From Rana temporaria (Eukaryota; Chordata; Amphibia; Anura; Ranidae): a DNA stretch of 64,000 nt. The stretch is taken from NCBI RefSeq assembly GCF_905171775.1, contig NC_053499.1, positions 85,350,669 through 85,414,668 on the forward strand. Direction: 5' to 3'. The position numbers were made by a program, and so were the translations under genes. Shown here piece by piece: positions 43,659 through 55,254 of the stretch. How positions within the stretch are numbered: position 1 is the first letter of the stretch; each line of letters starts with the position of its first letter. Under the pieces are notes generated by a model. That model was not told where the DNA came from. It did no database searches and saw only the letters and a list, made by a program, of their open reading frames with translations.

Positions 43659-44427
43659 ACGTTGTGTCGTTACCTCAATGTGACATTACGACCCCTTGGG
43701 GGTTCGCGCGCCCACGCCGACAATCTCCCTCCCTACTTCTCCTTCCTCCTTTTCTACTTCGTTTCTACCTCTCACCTTCCTATTTCCTCTTCTCCGTCCC
43801 TATTTCTTGGGACTCTCTTGTCCCCATACTAAAATACGTTACTTATGTATCCATGGGTGGTGCTGTGTTCTACCACCCCATTTAGCCTATGTTTCCTTAA
43901 TTTTGAACTTACAGAGCACATACTGTTATTTTGCACTACTCTTGGAATGGAGTCGTCTCCATTGTTACTTTGGATTTAGTTGTCCCTAATTACTATGTTC
44001 CCTGTAGTATCCGTTATACGACCTTCCCTACGATGTTTGCATTGTTTTCAAGCTATCTGATGTCACATTTGTATCCATTGTAACTAAGATGTACCATTAC
44101 ATTGCCTTTATTGATCCAAACAGAAATGTTTGCTATGTTACTCTGTATTCTTTATTTTCAATAAAAAATGTGAACAAGAAATTTCACCTCACTTTCTGTC
44201 CCAATGACAAAAGTTTTTTTTAAATTTGGGGTTTTTAGTGAAACAAGGATTGGTGATAAAGCATCAGTGGAGAGGAGACACCTCTTACAGGAGAGAATTT
44301 CCCTTCCTAGGGGTTGATTTCCTCTCACTTCTTGTTGTCTCCTTCCATTTGCAAGTCGGAGTCGTTGTTAGTTGGATGTTTGAAAGTAGGGGCCTGCCGT
44401 ATATACTCTGCAGAAATTTGGGCCTTA

Positions 44428-44854
44428 TGCCGCTTTTCGGGTTCTAAAAAATGACGTATTTTTTTTTGGTCATTAAAAACGATCGTGTGTGGGCTCCAGA
44501 GAATTTTTCACGATCTAAAAAATGGCCATTCAAAATTTCGAACATGCTCTATTTTTTCACACCGTTTTTAACGTTGTCGTTTTTAAGGTTGTAAAAAATG
44601 GTCGTGTGTGGGCTTGAACGACGTGAAAAAAACGCGCATGCTGAGAAGCAAGTTATGAAACGGGAGCGCTCGTTCTGGTAAAACTACCTTAATAGAGTAA
44701 GCACATTCATCACGCTGTAACAGACAGAAAAGCGTGAATCGTCTTTTACTAACACAAAATCAGCTAAAGCAGCCCAAAGGGTGGCGCCATGCGAATGGAA
44801 CTTCCCCTTTATAGCGCAGTTGTACGTGTTGTACGTCACCGCGCTTTGCTAGAG
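44428..44854. mobile_element. Deletion derivative of Harbinger I (MITE)
   Basis: The left ~270 bp match the left end of Harbinger I (TGCCGC..., GGTCATTAAAAACGATCGTG, GGGAGCGCTCGTTCTG) and the right ~110 bp match 37260-37375 (AGGGTGGCGCCAT, GTCACCGCGCTTTGCT), with the 6-kb coding middle absent. The last ~110 bp including the right inverted repeat are missing. TTA on both sides (44425-44427, 44855-44857). Confidence 0.75.
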
Positions 44855-44862
44855 TTAGTCTT

Positions 44863-45850
44863 GGTGGGCGCTGGAACGCCCTGCTGTGATCTAATATATC
44901 AAGAATTGTAATTACATGCCATTGTTGAACAGTGGTTGAAAAATTGGGTCTTTGGTGGTTTTGGTGGTGGTGCTGGTGCCACAACACTGTAAGTCCTCAC
45001 AGTTACTATTGGTGGGCGCAGGAATGGGCCCTGCTGTGAAATAGTAGATCAAGAATTGTAATTACATGCCCCTGTTGAACAGGGGCAGAAAAATTGGGCC
45101 TTTGTTGGTGGTGGTGGTGGTGCTGGTGCCACAACACTGTAAGTTCTCACAGTTACTCTTGGTGGGTGCTGGAATGGGCCCTGCTGTGAAATATTAGATC
45201 AAGAATTGTAATTGAATGCACCTGTTGAACAGGGGCAGAAAAAATTGGGCCTTTGGTGGTGGTGGTGGTGTTGCCACAACACTGTAAGCCCTCACAGTTA
45301 CTCTTGGTGGGCGCAGGAATGGACCCTGCTGTGAAATATTAGATCAAGAATTGTAATTACATGCCTCTGTTGAACAGGGGCAGAAAAAATTGGGCCTTTG
45401 GTGGTGGTGGTGTTGCCACAACACTGTAAGCCCTCACAGTTACTCTTGGTGGGTGCAGGAATGGACTCTGCTGTGAAATATTAGATCAAGAATTGTAATT
45501 ACATGCCCCTGGTGTTCGGGGGCAAAAAAAATTGGCCTTAGGCACTGGTTCCACAACACAGCAACCCCTCACAGATACTCTAGTTGGAGCGCAGGAATGA
45601 GCCCTGCTGCAAAGTATTACATCAAAAATTGTAATTGCACGCCCCTGTTAAACTGGGGCAAAAAAATTGGGCCTTAGGCACTGGTGCCATGACACAGCAA
45701 CCCCTCACAGATACTCTAGTTGGAGCACAGGAATGAGCCCTGCTGCAAAGTATTGCATCAAAAATTGTAATTACACGCCCCTGTTAAACAGGGGCAGAAA
45801 AATTGGGCCCACACTGGGCCCACACTGGTGCTGGTGCCACAACACTGCAA
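44863..45850. repeat. Tandem array, seven units of about 136-150 bp
   Basis: Units begin near 44863, 45011, 45161, 45305, 45448, 45585 and 45721, each with GGAATG-CCCTGCTG, AAATTGTAATTACATGCCCC-like and GGTGCCACAACACTG segments; the first five also carry a (GGT)n tract. Spacing shrinks from 150 to 136 bp along the array. It lies between the hAT 3' end and the transposase gene. Confidence 0.9.
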
Positions 45851-45924
45851 TCCCTTAGCCACTGGTGGCGGTGCCCAGAACCAAAAATGTTCTTACAAGC
45901 TATTAGCATGATCATTGAGGAGAA

Positions 45925-45995
45925 AGAGGATAGTCACTCAGCATAACAGGATAGTCAATCAGCATAACATGATAGTCACTCAGCATCAGCATAGG
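45925..45995. repeat. Short tandem repeat GGATAGTCACTCAGCATAAC
   Basis: Three imperfect copies of a ~21-bp unit. Confidence 0.85.
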
Positions 45996-46028
45996 CAGTC
46001 TTGAAGGGATCTGACATTTAAAAATAAA

Positions 46029-48218
46029 TTATTCGGTTACATCAGCATCAGGTGCTTGGTAGCTGGTGGTGATCCAAGACTGATTCATTTTTATGAAGGT
46101 CAGTCGATCGACCGAGTCATTGGACAGGTGCACCCTGTGATTGGTTACAAGGCATTCAGCAGCACTGAATGTGCGTTCCGAAAGAACGCTGGATGCAGGA
46201 CACGCCAGTAGCTTAATTGCATACTGTGCAAGCTCTGGCCAGTGATCCATCCTCAAGACCCAGTAAGCCAGAGAACTTTTGGTGGGAAAGGTGTCCAAGT
46301 CTGATCTTGCACCTAGGTATTCCAGCACCATGTAAAACAGACGCTGGCGATGGTTGCTGGAACCGGTCATACCTTGGGGCTGACATCGGTCAGACGGCCA
46401 CCTTATCCACCGCTCCTTCTTTTACTGACCAAAGCCTTAGCAACCCGTTGTCCAGGACCAGGATTTTGTGACCTCCCAGTCTCTGGGAACGCGTTGCACA
46501 GACCTTACTGCAAGGCCTCCCGAAGATGTTTCATCCTCTGTTCCCTCTGTGAAGACAAGGATCCTTCCACAGGCTTTGCAGGATCAGGGAGGCCATGCAG
46601 CGTAGGTTTGTTGAGGCATTCGGTCCGGAGTCCTCTGGGTCACTCAGGACGACATGATCCGCAGCCACCTCGTCCCAGCCATGTACAAGTCCATGGGTTT
46701 CTTGGGACTGTAATTGATCCCTTGAAGACTGCTGCTGATGCTGAGTGCTAGGCTCCACCTCCATGCTGACACAATCCTCCTCCTCCTCCTCCTCTTCCTG
46801 TGTGACAGGCGGACAAGCAGGAACACTGTCTGGATTAAGGGGGCCTTGAGAGGTAAAGAAGTCCTCCTCTTCCTCCCTCTGTTCTGCCTCAAGTACCCTG
46901 TCCATTAATCCACGCAGCATGTGCTCCAACAGGTGGATAAGAGAGACAGTGTCACTGATGCATGCACTGTCAGTGCTCACCATCCTTGTGGCCTCCTCAA
47001 ATGGTGACAGGATGATGCATGCATCCCTGATCATGGCCCACTGGCGTGGGGAAAAAACAAGCTCCCCTGACCCTGTCCTGGTGCCATATTGGCACAGATA
47101 CTCATTGATGGCCCTCTGCAGGTGGAACTCTACATTGGCCATGCTGCAATGGCGCGTGTGCAGCCGTTGCAGCATGGCCAATGTAGAGTTCCACCTGGAG
47201 GGCATGTCACAGATTAGGCGGTTCTTGGGTAGGTTGTATTCCTTTTGGAGGTCATTCAGCCAAGCACTGGCATTATATGACCGTCGGAAATGCACACAGA
47301 GTTTCCTGGCCTGCTTCAGGACATCCTGTAAGCCCAGGTACCTGCCCAAGAACCGCTGCCCCACCAAGTTAAGAACATGAGCTAAACAGGGCACATGGGT
47401 CAGTTGTCCCTGTCGGAGGGCGGAGAGGAGGTTGGTGCCATTGTCGCAAACCACCATTCCTGGCTTAAGCTGGCATGGCATCAACCACCTCTGAGCCTGC
47501 CCCTGGAGAGCTGACAGAACCTCTGCCCCAGTGTGGGTCCTGTCCCCCAAGCACACCAGCTCAAGCACCACATGGCATATTTTTGCCTGCGTACCTGCGT
47601 AGTCCCTTGAACGCCTACGGAGCTACGCTGGTTCCGAGGACAAATCAGTACAGGAAGAGGCCATGGAGGAAGAAGAAGAGGAGGGGGTGGAGGAGAGAGG
47701 TTTGTCACAATCACCAGTAGTAGCCTTTGGGAGGCGTGGTGGCGGAACAACCTCCAACACTACTGTACCTTGTCCTGCATCTTTCCCAGCTGCCAGCAGA
47801 GACACCTAATGTGCCCTGATAGATAGGGAACGTCTCTGTCCATGCCTGCTGGACCATGAGTCAGCAGTAATATGCACCTTACCGCTGACCGCCCTGTCCA
47901 GCGAGGCATAGTCATTGCCTTTCACATGCCGGTAGAGAGTCGGAAACGCCTTCCATGAGAAAAAGTGGCGTTTGGGAACCTGCCACTGAGGTACTGCACA
48001 TTCCACAAACTCACGGAAGGGGCAAAGTCTACCAACTGAAAAGGTAGCAGTTGAAGTGCTAACAACTTAGCCAAGCTAGCATTCAACCGCTGGGCATGTG
48101 GATGGCTGGGAGCGAACTTCTTTTGGCGCTGCAGCAGCTGGGGCAGGGAAATTTGCCTGGTACAATCTGCCGTTGGTGTACCGATAGCAGATTGCACGCA
48201 AGTACTTGGCTGTGACAC
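46029..48218 (-). pseudogene. hAT transposase (ZBED-like), degraded
   Basis: Minus strand. N-terminal part 48218-47806: LLQRQKKFAPSHPHAQRLNA, LLALQLLPFQLVDFAP and, shifted by one frame, RHFFSWKAFPTLYRHVK and ADSWSSRHGQRRSL. An in-frame TAG follows SIRAH (47811-47813), where relatives have Trp. The catalytic core is 47571-46531: CDNGTNLLSAL, VPCLAHVLNLVGQRFLG, DMPSRWNSTLAML, then an acidic Ser/Gln/Glu-rich loop. The C-terminal dimerisation domain is 46270-46080: LLACPASSVLSERTFSAAEC and DRLTFIKMNQSW. hAT transposases make 8-bp target duplications. No BED zinc finger is visible; it would lie beyond the PLE insertion. Several stops and shifts make it inactive. Confidence 0.87.
47119..47197. repeat. 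Perfect 31-bp inverted repeat inside hAT transposase
   Basis: 47119-47149 and 47167-47197 are exact reverse complements with a 17-bp spacer; GCCCTC/GAGGGC extends the match outside after 2 bp. The frame stays open through both arms, so the protein carries ...NSTLAMLQ... and ...CSMANVEFHLQ... from opposite strands of the same DNA word. Confidence 0.93.
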
Positions 48219-48225
48219 ACCTAAT

Positions 48226-49500
48226 TCTACGGAAAAATAAAAAATTGAGGGGCTTTGGACTTTAGAAAAATATAAAGAATTTATTCATATAAATACATCG
48301 TAGATTCAGGTCCTTACGGAGGCGCAGTGTACCCTTTTTACCCTGCGCCTACGCAAATTATTTGCGCTACGCTTCATTCATGAAGCAGTAGGCACGTAAT
48401 TTGCTTGGGCGCTCTTCAAAAATGCCCTGCGTAAGGGCGCCTAATGTAAATGATCCCGTAGGGGGCGGGAATCATTTAAATTAGGCGCGTTCCCGCACCG
48501 AGCGTAGAGCGCATGCTCCGTCGGGAAACTTTCCAGACGTGCATTGCGGTAAATGACGTCGCAAGGACGTCATTTGCTTCAAAGTGAACGTGAATGGCAT
48601 CCAGCGCCATTCACGATTCACTTACGCAAACTACGTAAATTTCAAACCTCGCGATGCGGGAACGACGGGTATCCTTAGCATTGGCTTCCCCTGCTTTTAG
48701 CATGTGCAGCCTTACGCGAAACCCGACAAACGCAAACGACGTAAACTGCGTACGCAGGGCTCGCGTAACGTTGTGAATCGGCGTTAGTATGCAATTTGCA
48801 TACTATACACTGACCACAACGGGAACGCCACCTAGCGGCCAACGTAAGAATGCAGCCTAAGATATGAGGGCATAAGAGCCTTATGCCACGCATATCTTAG
48901 GCTGTAGTCGGCGTAACAAGCTCTCTGAATCAGGAGAACTCGTTACGCCGGGGCAAGTAAGCAATTGCGCTGCGTAACTATGGTTACGCAGGCGCAATTG
49001 CTTTTTGAATCTGGGCCATCATCTGTGCATTGGTGCCCACATAGATTATGTTACTATTTTGTATCTATTGATTATGTTTGTTGTTCTAATTTTCTTTTTT
49101 CTTTACTTAGCCAAATATACTATGCTTTTGAAGAAGTGTGCTCGCACGTGAAACATGTCAAGCTTTTCTCTCTCCAATCAAATGCAACTTGATAATCTAT
49201 TGCTGCAGGTGTTGAGCCACATTTTAGGACACTGATGCTACTATGGAAAGAATTTAGTGATCTTCCTTAAGGTCTTGTCATCAGTGTGGTTCCTCCACTA
49301 GCCTATGCAATGTTCTGATTGGATGTTTTGTATATTTTTTGAAATGTAAAGGACTTTTAGAATTTAACTTATTTATATACATGAATAAATTCTTTATATT
49401 TTTCTAAAATTACTCTATTACTGTGCCTACAAAGTCCAAAGCCCCTCAATTTTTTCTTTTTCCATATTTCTCTATGAGGACGCGGCACATGTTTTATCTA
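48226..49500 (+). mobile_element. Inverted PLE-type remnant with MITE at the junction
   Basis: The left arm 48226-48298 is the reverse complement of 49374-49470 (both contain TTGAGGGGCTTTGGACTTT in one orientation or the other, with an extra ~20 bp in the right arm). The right part has GAAGAAGTGTGCTCGCACGTG followed by AAAC (49129-49153), similar to GAAAC hairpin blocks of PLE 3' ends. The right boundary is not determined. Confidence 0.5.
48300..49017. mobile_element. MITE with (GG)CC-AGATTCA ends, ATC target duplication
   Basis: GTAGATTCAGG at the left, inverse GGCCCAGATTCAAAAAGC at the right; ATC at 48297-48299 and 49018-49020. The interior is rich in TTACGC/GCGTAA like the MITE at 25653-26394. 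Confidence 0.7.
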
Positions 49501-49980
49501 GATGTATCCACAGTGCCACACTTATCTAATTAATTCAATCTATTTGGGTGGGAACACCCAGGCAACCGAGTCAAATTAACCCTTTGACTGGGAGTGGCTT
49601 TATCACTATTTATTATAATTTTTGTTATAAAAAAAACTTTATCCCAATCTTCCTGTATCTATTAACTCATATGTTTTGAGTATCTTTTTTGAATTATGGA
49701 CTTTGTGGGTTCAGCATGGATGGGTTACATGTCAGAAATTCAGACAAATTGTAATGTCGATAATTAACAAGAAATTGGCACCAATCAATATATAGCTAAA
49801 ATGAAATAGTTATTAAAAAAGAAATCGAATCTACATTGACATATAGGATTTCTAAATAAATATGTTAGAGAAAACATCAGCCCTTTGGGCCTTAGAGTCC
49901 AGGTCTACCCTTCTTTCCAGAACGCTACTCCAGAATTTAAATTAGCGTGGGAAAAAATACTCACAATGTGCAGCACTGAA
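49501..49980. other. Unassigned AT-rich sequence
   Basis: No gene. The last ~150 bp (ACATCAGCCCTTTGGGCCTTAGAG onward, 49875-49980) may belong to the L1 fragment that resumes at 59687. Confidence 0.35.
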
Positions 49981-50749
49981 TTAACAACTTAAGACCCGGA
50001 CCATTATGCAGGTTAAGGACCTTGCCCCTTTTTGCGATTCTGCACTGCGTCATTTCATAGAAAAAGATGAAGTTGTGCTAAAAAAATGAGGATGAATATG
50101 ACTTATCAGGTCATATAATGGTGAACACTACAAAGTCCAAATAAGAAATTCTTCTCAAACAGAATATGTATAAATAGTGTTAAAGTTCTGTGAATAATTA
50201 AATTCCATATGAAATCACATCAGTGAAAAGGATCTGGATCGCTGCTCCCTGAAAATGCTGACCCTTACCGGATAATAAGATCCAAATGGATCAAGCCGAG
50301 CAGGTAGCCAAACACCTGGGCTGCACAGGAGATCAGAGTCTTGATGTGGTCTTCCCAGCAGTCCGTCAGCAGGGCATCCAGAAAGCAAAATAAAACTAAA
50401 ATAGTGTAATACTGTATGGTATACACACACAAATCATCCCCCTGTGACTGGCAAACGGACAGTGTGACATGCAAAACCACCACCAAAGTACACACTGACC
50501 CTTACCAGAGCCCTGGATCTAAATAGATCAGAAACCGCAAGGGGAATGTAGGCAGCAAATGGAAAAAATCTTCTCACAAGACAGTCCTCGGACTCACCAG
50601 GCAAACAACGGTCATGGAGAAGAAAAGCTCACAATAGTGTGATAACGTTTTGGAACATTTATTAAATAAAACGTAGCACACTTACAGATATGACGATAAA
50701 AACAGCATAAAAGAATCCGGCCGGTAATAGAACGTATAGTCCTCAAATC

Positions 50750-50834
50750 GCGGTGACGTCAGTACGTCTCCTCCCGACGTTTCGTCTAATCAGACTTGCT
50801 CACGGGTAGTGAGGAGGCGTCCTGCTTCACCGCT
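50750..50834 (-). ncRNA. PLE 3' hairpin, left-arm copy
   Basis: Reverse complement of 58118-58201 with isolated differences; contains GACGTTTCGTC, the complement of GACGAAACG(TC). Confidence 0.5.
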
Positions 50835-52038
50835 TAAGTACATGTAAAGAGGCGGAGCCGGCAGAGCCAGTGTTGGACACACGTCTCAGGTGACCATCTG
50901 TCCGCCATCTTAACTCAGGGAAAAAAGAAGGGCAAAATACAAAAACAACCTGGAGATGCCCAGAAACTGAAGGTCACAAAGAGGAAATTTACATACGCCA
51001 ATCCAATGACCTCCTGTGCGTCCCAGAGTCTCAAAAAAGCGCAGAATCCAGGTACAAATAAAAAAAATTAATTAATATAAAACAAAATATTTTAAATGCG
51101 GCCCGAAGCAGCAAAATAAAACTCTAAACAGAATAACTGCATAATTGACTGATAAATATTGCAGTTTCAAATATTTGCTAAACCAATTGTACGCTAGCAA
51201 AACAAGGTGAAGACCAAAGCTGTGGACTGCGGTGTGTATAATTACAGCACCACAAAATCGCAAAAAACGAATGTCATTACAACATGCCACAGCAACTAAC
51301 ATTGTCAAATTAATTAAATAAAGACAATGGGCCAAATCCACAGCCAGCGGCGCAAAATAATTTTTTTAAAACTTATGTCATTTAAGTTACGGCGCCCTAA
51401 GTTGGTGTCGTAAGTGCCGTATCCACAGCGCATTTGCGAACAAAATTGCGCCTGCCGTAACCTAAATTCGGAGGCGTAAGGCGGGGTTATGGCAAGTGGG
51501 AAGGAAGTGGGCGTGCTTCATTGTAATGAGCCGTGACCCCATGCAAATGAAGGTCCGGCCGTACTGCGCATGTGCGCAGGAATCTGCTGCTCACTGCGCA
51601 TGTGCAGAACTTTGCTTGGCGCAATCAGTGAGATAGGTAAAAGGCCAAGTGTACTTAGTTTGATGATCGCCCTGTGCTTAACTAGCCCCAGGCAAACACA
51701 CTTCATTTGCAAAAGCATTTCCCTGTGTTCCCTTCCATGAGCAATTTGCTTCTGCTCTTAGTTTGTCAGTGTTTGTTGGTAAGTTGTGTGTGATAGAGAA
51801 GTGTTGGAGGAGTAGTAGATAGTAGTTGTTGTTTGTTTGTGATAAGTGTATTTTTTGTTTGATTGTTTCTGCTCAGTTAATTTTTTTTTTTTTCTGCTTG
51901 GATTTTGTGTTTGGTTTTTGTGTGTTTGTATTTGACTTTGTAGTAGCTGTCTGCTTGTGTGTGTATTTTTGTGTATTTGTTTGGTGTGTATTTTTGTGTG
52001 TTTGTCCTGTTTGTTTTCGTGTTGCTGTGTGGTGTTTG

Positions 52039-53486
52039 TGATGGCTCCCAAACGCAGAAAGCTGAATTTTTCACATGTTGAAAAGCAAATCCTTGCCAGG
52101 TATATCATCCAATATGGAAGATATTTACATGGGCCTGATAGCCGGAACACCTCCCCGGCCCAAAGGAAGAGGATCTATGCCAAAATTACAGATCACATAA
52201 ATGCGGCGGGGGGAGGGGAGACGAGGACCCCCGCTGGCATTAAGAAAAAGATCAATGATCTGAGGAGCGTGGTCCGCAATAAGGTGGCCAAGCTCACTGC
52301 GCATAGGAGGGGCACTGGAGGAGGGGGACCATGCCCCATCCGGCTGACTGAGGAGGAATGGGCAGTGGCCCGGTGTTTCGAGCCAGAGCAGGTGGTGGGC
52401 CTGCCTGGTTATCAGTCTGATGTTCCTGTGAGGCCAGGTAAGGTTTTTTTTTTCTATTTGGTGATTAGCATGTGTGGGTGGGGGAAGGGAACATGTGCCA
52501 AGTGTGTGGATCCTCAAACCTGTGATTGTTTGGTGTCTTCCACAGATGACCAGGAGATTGCTGGGCCATCAGGCCAGGCTGCTGCACCACCCCAAAGACA
52601 GGAGGCTGCTGAGGAGTCCCCAGGGGAGGGGAGTGGCCAAACCTCCCCTCATGAGGAGGCTGAGGGGGAGGAGGATGAGGGGGAGGAGGAAGAAGATCTC
52701 CAGATTGGCCGGGAAATCATTATTGCCACTGATCTCATGACATTTGACGATACCCTTGAGGCTAGCCTTGAGGCTCCCCTTGAGGCTCCCCTTGAGGCTA
52801 CCCCAGAGGCTACCCCAGAGGCTGGCACCAGTCAGGCCACCATCAGTGGTAGCCCCTCCCACTCCTCCCACAACATGCCGCAACCCACAAGGGTCACTCT
52901 ATCCCCTCCTCCCTGGCCACAAGCCTCAGGGGCAGGCAGGATGGCGACCCAGGAGACCAGGGGGGGGTCTGAGCATATGCCGGCCAGTCTGCTGAGGGAC
53001 AATGCCCAGCAGACCCGCAGTCTGGGTGACATCAAAAAAACTATGGCCAAGATGGAGCACAGCCTGGATGTAATGAGGGAGTCACTCAGTGATGTGGCCA
53101 CCAATTCATTGGGTGTCATCACCTGTTTGTGGTCCCTGCATACCGCCACAACAGGCGTGGCCCAGAAGGTGACTGCCCTCACCCGGGCTGTGCAGGACAA
53201 CACCCGGGCTGTGCAGGACAACACCCGGGCTGGCCAGGCCAATATGGCTGCCATCACTGTCTGCCTGAACAGGATAGCAGTGGCCTTGGAGGGCAGGCCA
53301 ACTGGAGGTCAGACACCAGGGGAGGCTCCTCGCTCCCCTGCTCCCCCCCCCATGAAGATACTCCCTCCACTGCTCCCCCCCATGAAGATACTCCCTCCCC
53401 TGCCCCCCCGTGAAGATCCTCCAGGTGCCCGTGGCCGTGCCCCTGCCCGTGGGCAGCCCAGACGGAGCACTCGCCGCCGGACTTAA
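52039..53486 (+). CDS. Harbinger II Myb/SANT-like DNA-binding protein
   Basis: ATG at 52039 (MAPKRRKLNFSHVEKQ). Exon 1 52039-52437, donor GTAAGG; intron 52438-52545 (108 bp, in frame, ends TCTTCCACAG); exon 2 52546-53486, stop TAA at 53484-53486. The N-terminus has a basic patch and a Myb/SANT-like domain (FSHVEKQILARYIIQYGRYL, KRIYAKITDHINAAGGGETR, IKKKINDLRSVVRNKVAKL). Then comes an acidic linker with (L)EAPLEA/TPEA repeats and a coiled-coil region (LGDIKKTMAKMEHSLDVMRE) with two VQDNTRA repeats. The tail is Pro-rich and Arg-rich. The frame is intact through both exons. Expected role: bind transposon ends and bring the nuclease to the nucleus. It could also be read through unspliced. Confidence 0.85.
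52438..52545 (+). other. Intron of Harbinger II Myb-like gene
   Basis: GTAAGG donor, pyrimidine tract and TTCCACAG acceptor; 108 bp and without in-frame stop. Splicing changes PG...TD to a direct VRPDDQEIAGPSG join. Confidence 0.7.
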
Positions 53487-54043
53487 ATACCAGGGGTACT
53501 TTTTTTTTTTTTTTGGTTTTATAATTTTGTTTATTATACTGTACTTATGATTTGGTTTATGTGTGTGAATGATGTGTGAATGTGGGGGGGTGGCATTCCT
53601 GACAAAATAAGGGTGTCACCCTCAGTTTTGGTGGAGAAGGGATCCCCAGGACCAGGGAGAAGTGATCCTAGGTTCCTGAATGGTGTATGAATGCACAGTG
53701 ACATAATTGGAGCCGTGGCGTGGCGTTACTGCTCCCAAGTACCAAAGGGGGGGGGGGGTACTTGGATCTAATCCAATTCGATGTGCATGTGATGTGTCTG
53801 TGCTAGGGACCACAGTGGTGTGCATTCATGCATTCTCATTGTGACATAAATCATGTGCGTTTCCAGAGACAAAAACATTCTCAATGTGTCATTATTCATG
53901 TGCGTTTACTGTGCAAAGCAACATTCTCATTGTGACATAATTCATGTGCGTTTGCAGTGAAAACAAATAATATCATTGTGACATAATTCATGTGCGTTTG
54001 CAGTGAAAACAATTAATATCATTGTGACATGATTTATGGCCAT
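53487..54043. other. Intergenic segment of Harbinger II
   Basis: 3' ends of both genes converge here. Contains a T-run (53501-53514) and four copies of a ~50-60-bp unit with CATTGTGACATAATTCATGTGCGTTT (53833-54040). Confidence 0.8.
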
Positions 54044-55254
54044 TTACTGTGAAAAGATGCCTTCTGCGAGGCGTCTCCTGGCTACTGTGCCCTCAGTAGA
54101 CCGGGTAGAGTGGGCTAGGGGGGGATTGCCTGGGTGGGGGGTCAGGTCAGCACGTAAGTTAATCTCCAGTCCCCTTCTCATTGCAAAGTTGTGAAGAATA
54201 CAACAAGCCCCTATTATTTGGCACACAAAGTCTGGGGAATACAACAGTGTACCCCCAGACTTATCCAGGCATCTGAAGCGGGACTTCAGCAGCCCAAATG
54301 TGCGCTCCACCACTGCCCGGGTGCGAATATGAGCCTCGTTGTAGCGTTGCTCTCCTGGGGTTTGGGGGTTCCTGAAGGGGGTCATCATGTGAGGTCCCAG
54401 GGCATATCCAGAGTCACCTGGAAGGGAAAAGACAGGAGGATATTAGTCATGCATGTGCCCCTTGTGATGTCTGCATCATGGGGGGGGACAGTCATACCTG
54501 ACACCCATGTCACTCACCAACCAGCCAGCTGTCTCCATACACGTTCAGCTCCAATTCACGTGATATGTTGGTCTGCCTGAAGATATAGCTGTCATGGCAC
54601 GAACCCGGAAATTTGGCACAGACATGCCAGATGAGGCCATGGGCATCTACGATTACCTGCACATTTATGGAATGCCAGTTTTTGCGATTCCTGAACAGGT
54701 GCTCTGTATCATGGGGGGGCTGTAGTGCCACATGGGTACAGTCAATGGCCCCGATGGTCCGTGGGAATCGGGCAATCTGATAAAAGTCGGCCATGATCTT
54801 CATTCGCTGGTCCTCCTGGGTGGGCTTTTCAAATTGACTGCCCATGCGTCTCAGTATTGCAGGGACAACCTGGTGCACACACCTGCTCATTGAGGACTGT
54901 ACCATCCCAGCCAGACCTCCACATGTTCTTTGGAAAGACCCAGTGGCAAGAAAATGCAGGGTTGCCATAACTTTGATGTGAGCTGGCAGGGCATGGGGTG
55001 GGTTGGGTTGGGGTGTTGAGATCATCCTGCAGGATCCTGGTTAATTCCAGGATGGCTTCCTGGTTAAATCGGAAGTTGCCAAAGACCTCTGAAGCAGTCA
55101 TGCCAAAGAGATCTTGGCATGGGCGGTATACCCTCTCCTGTGCTCTCCTCCTCCTCCTCTGTGCCCTCCTCCTTCTCTGCGCCTGTAAAGTTGCGAGTTC
55201 CGTTATAATCATGGATGGCCCGGGCATTTTGGCAGTCAGATTGAAGTCCAACAA
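54044..55254 (-). CDS. Harbinger II DDE transposase (HARBI1-like), one frameshift
   Basis: Start ATG at 55254 or the in-frame one after LTAK (55227). The N-terminus is Arg-rich (QRRRRAQRRRRRAQE), then FRFNQEAILELTRILQDDL. A 1-nt shift near 55010-55025 moves to the frame with ALPAHIKVMATLHFLATGSF. The donor is GTGAGT at 54517; the acceptor CCTTCCAG ends at 54418, giving the join SWLVGDSGYALGP typical of HARBI1. Catalytic residues: Asp in GAIDCTHVAL (~54745), Asp in FPGSCHDSYIF (~54600), Glu in RAVVERTFGLLKSRF (~54300). Ends at 54044. Apart from the shift it looks complete. Confidence 0.87.

Larger units (their letters stand above)
41196..44176 (+). mobile_element. 5'-truncated L1 with 15-bp target duplication
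   Basis: AGAAATTTCACCTCA flanks it at 41181-41195 and 44177-44191. It begins inside RT motif A and ends CAATAAAAAATGTGAACA. This is classical target-primed insertion with 5' truncation; a MITE later split it. Confidence 0.93.
40523..48230 (-). mobile_element. hAT element with ZBED-type transposase, broken and heavily nested
   Basis: The left (3') end is probably TAGGGATGAGCCGAAC at 40523. Its own sequence is seen at 40523-41195, 44192-44427 and 44855-48230, with transposase on the minus strand at 46029-48218. Nested: L1 (41196-44176) and a Harbinger-derived MITE (44428-44854). The right end is not found; a PLE insertion interrupts at ~48226. Confidence 0.6.
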
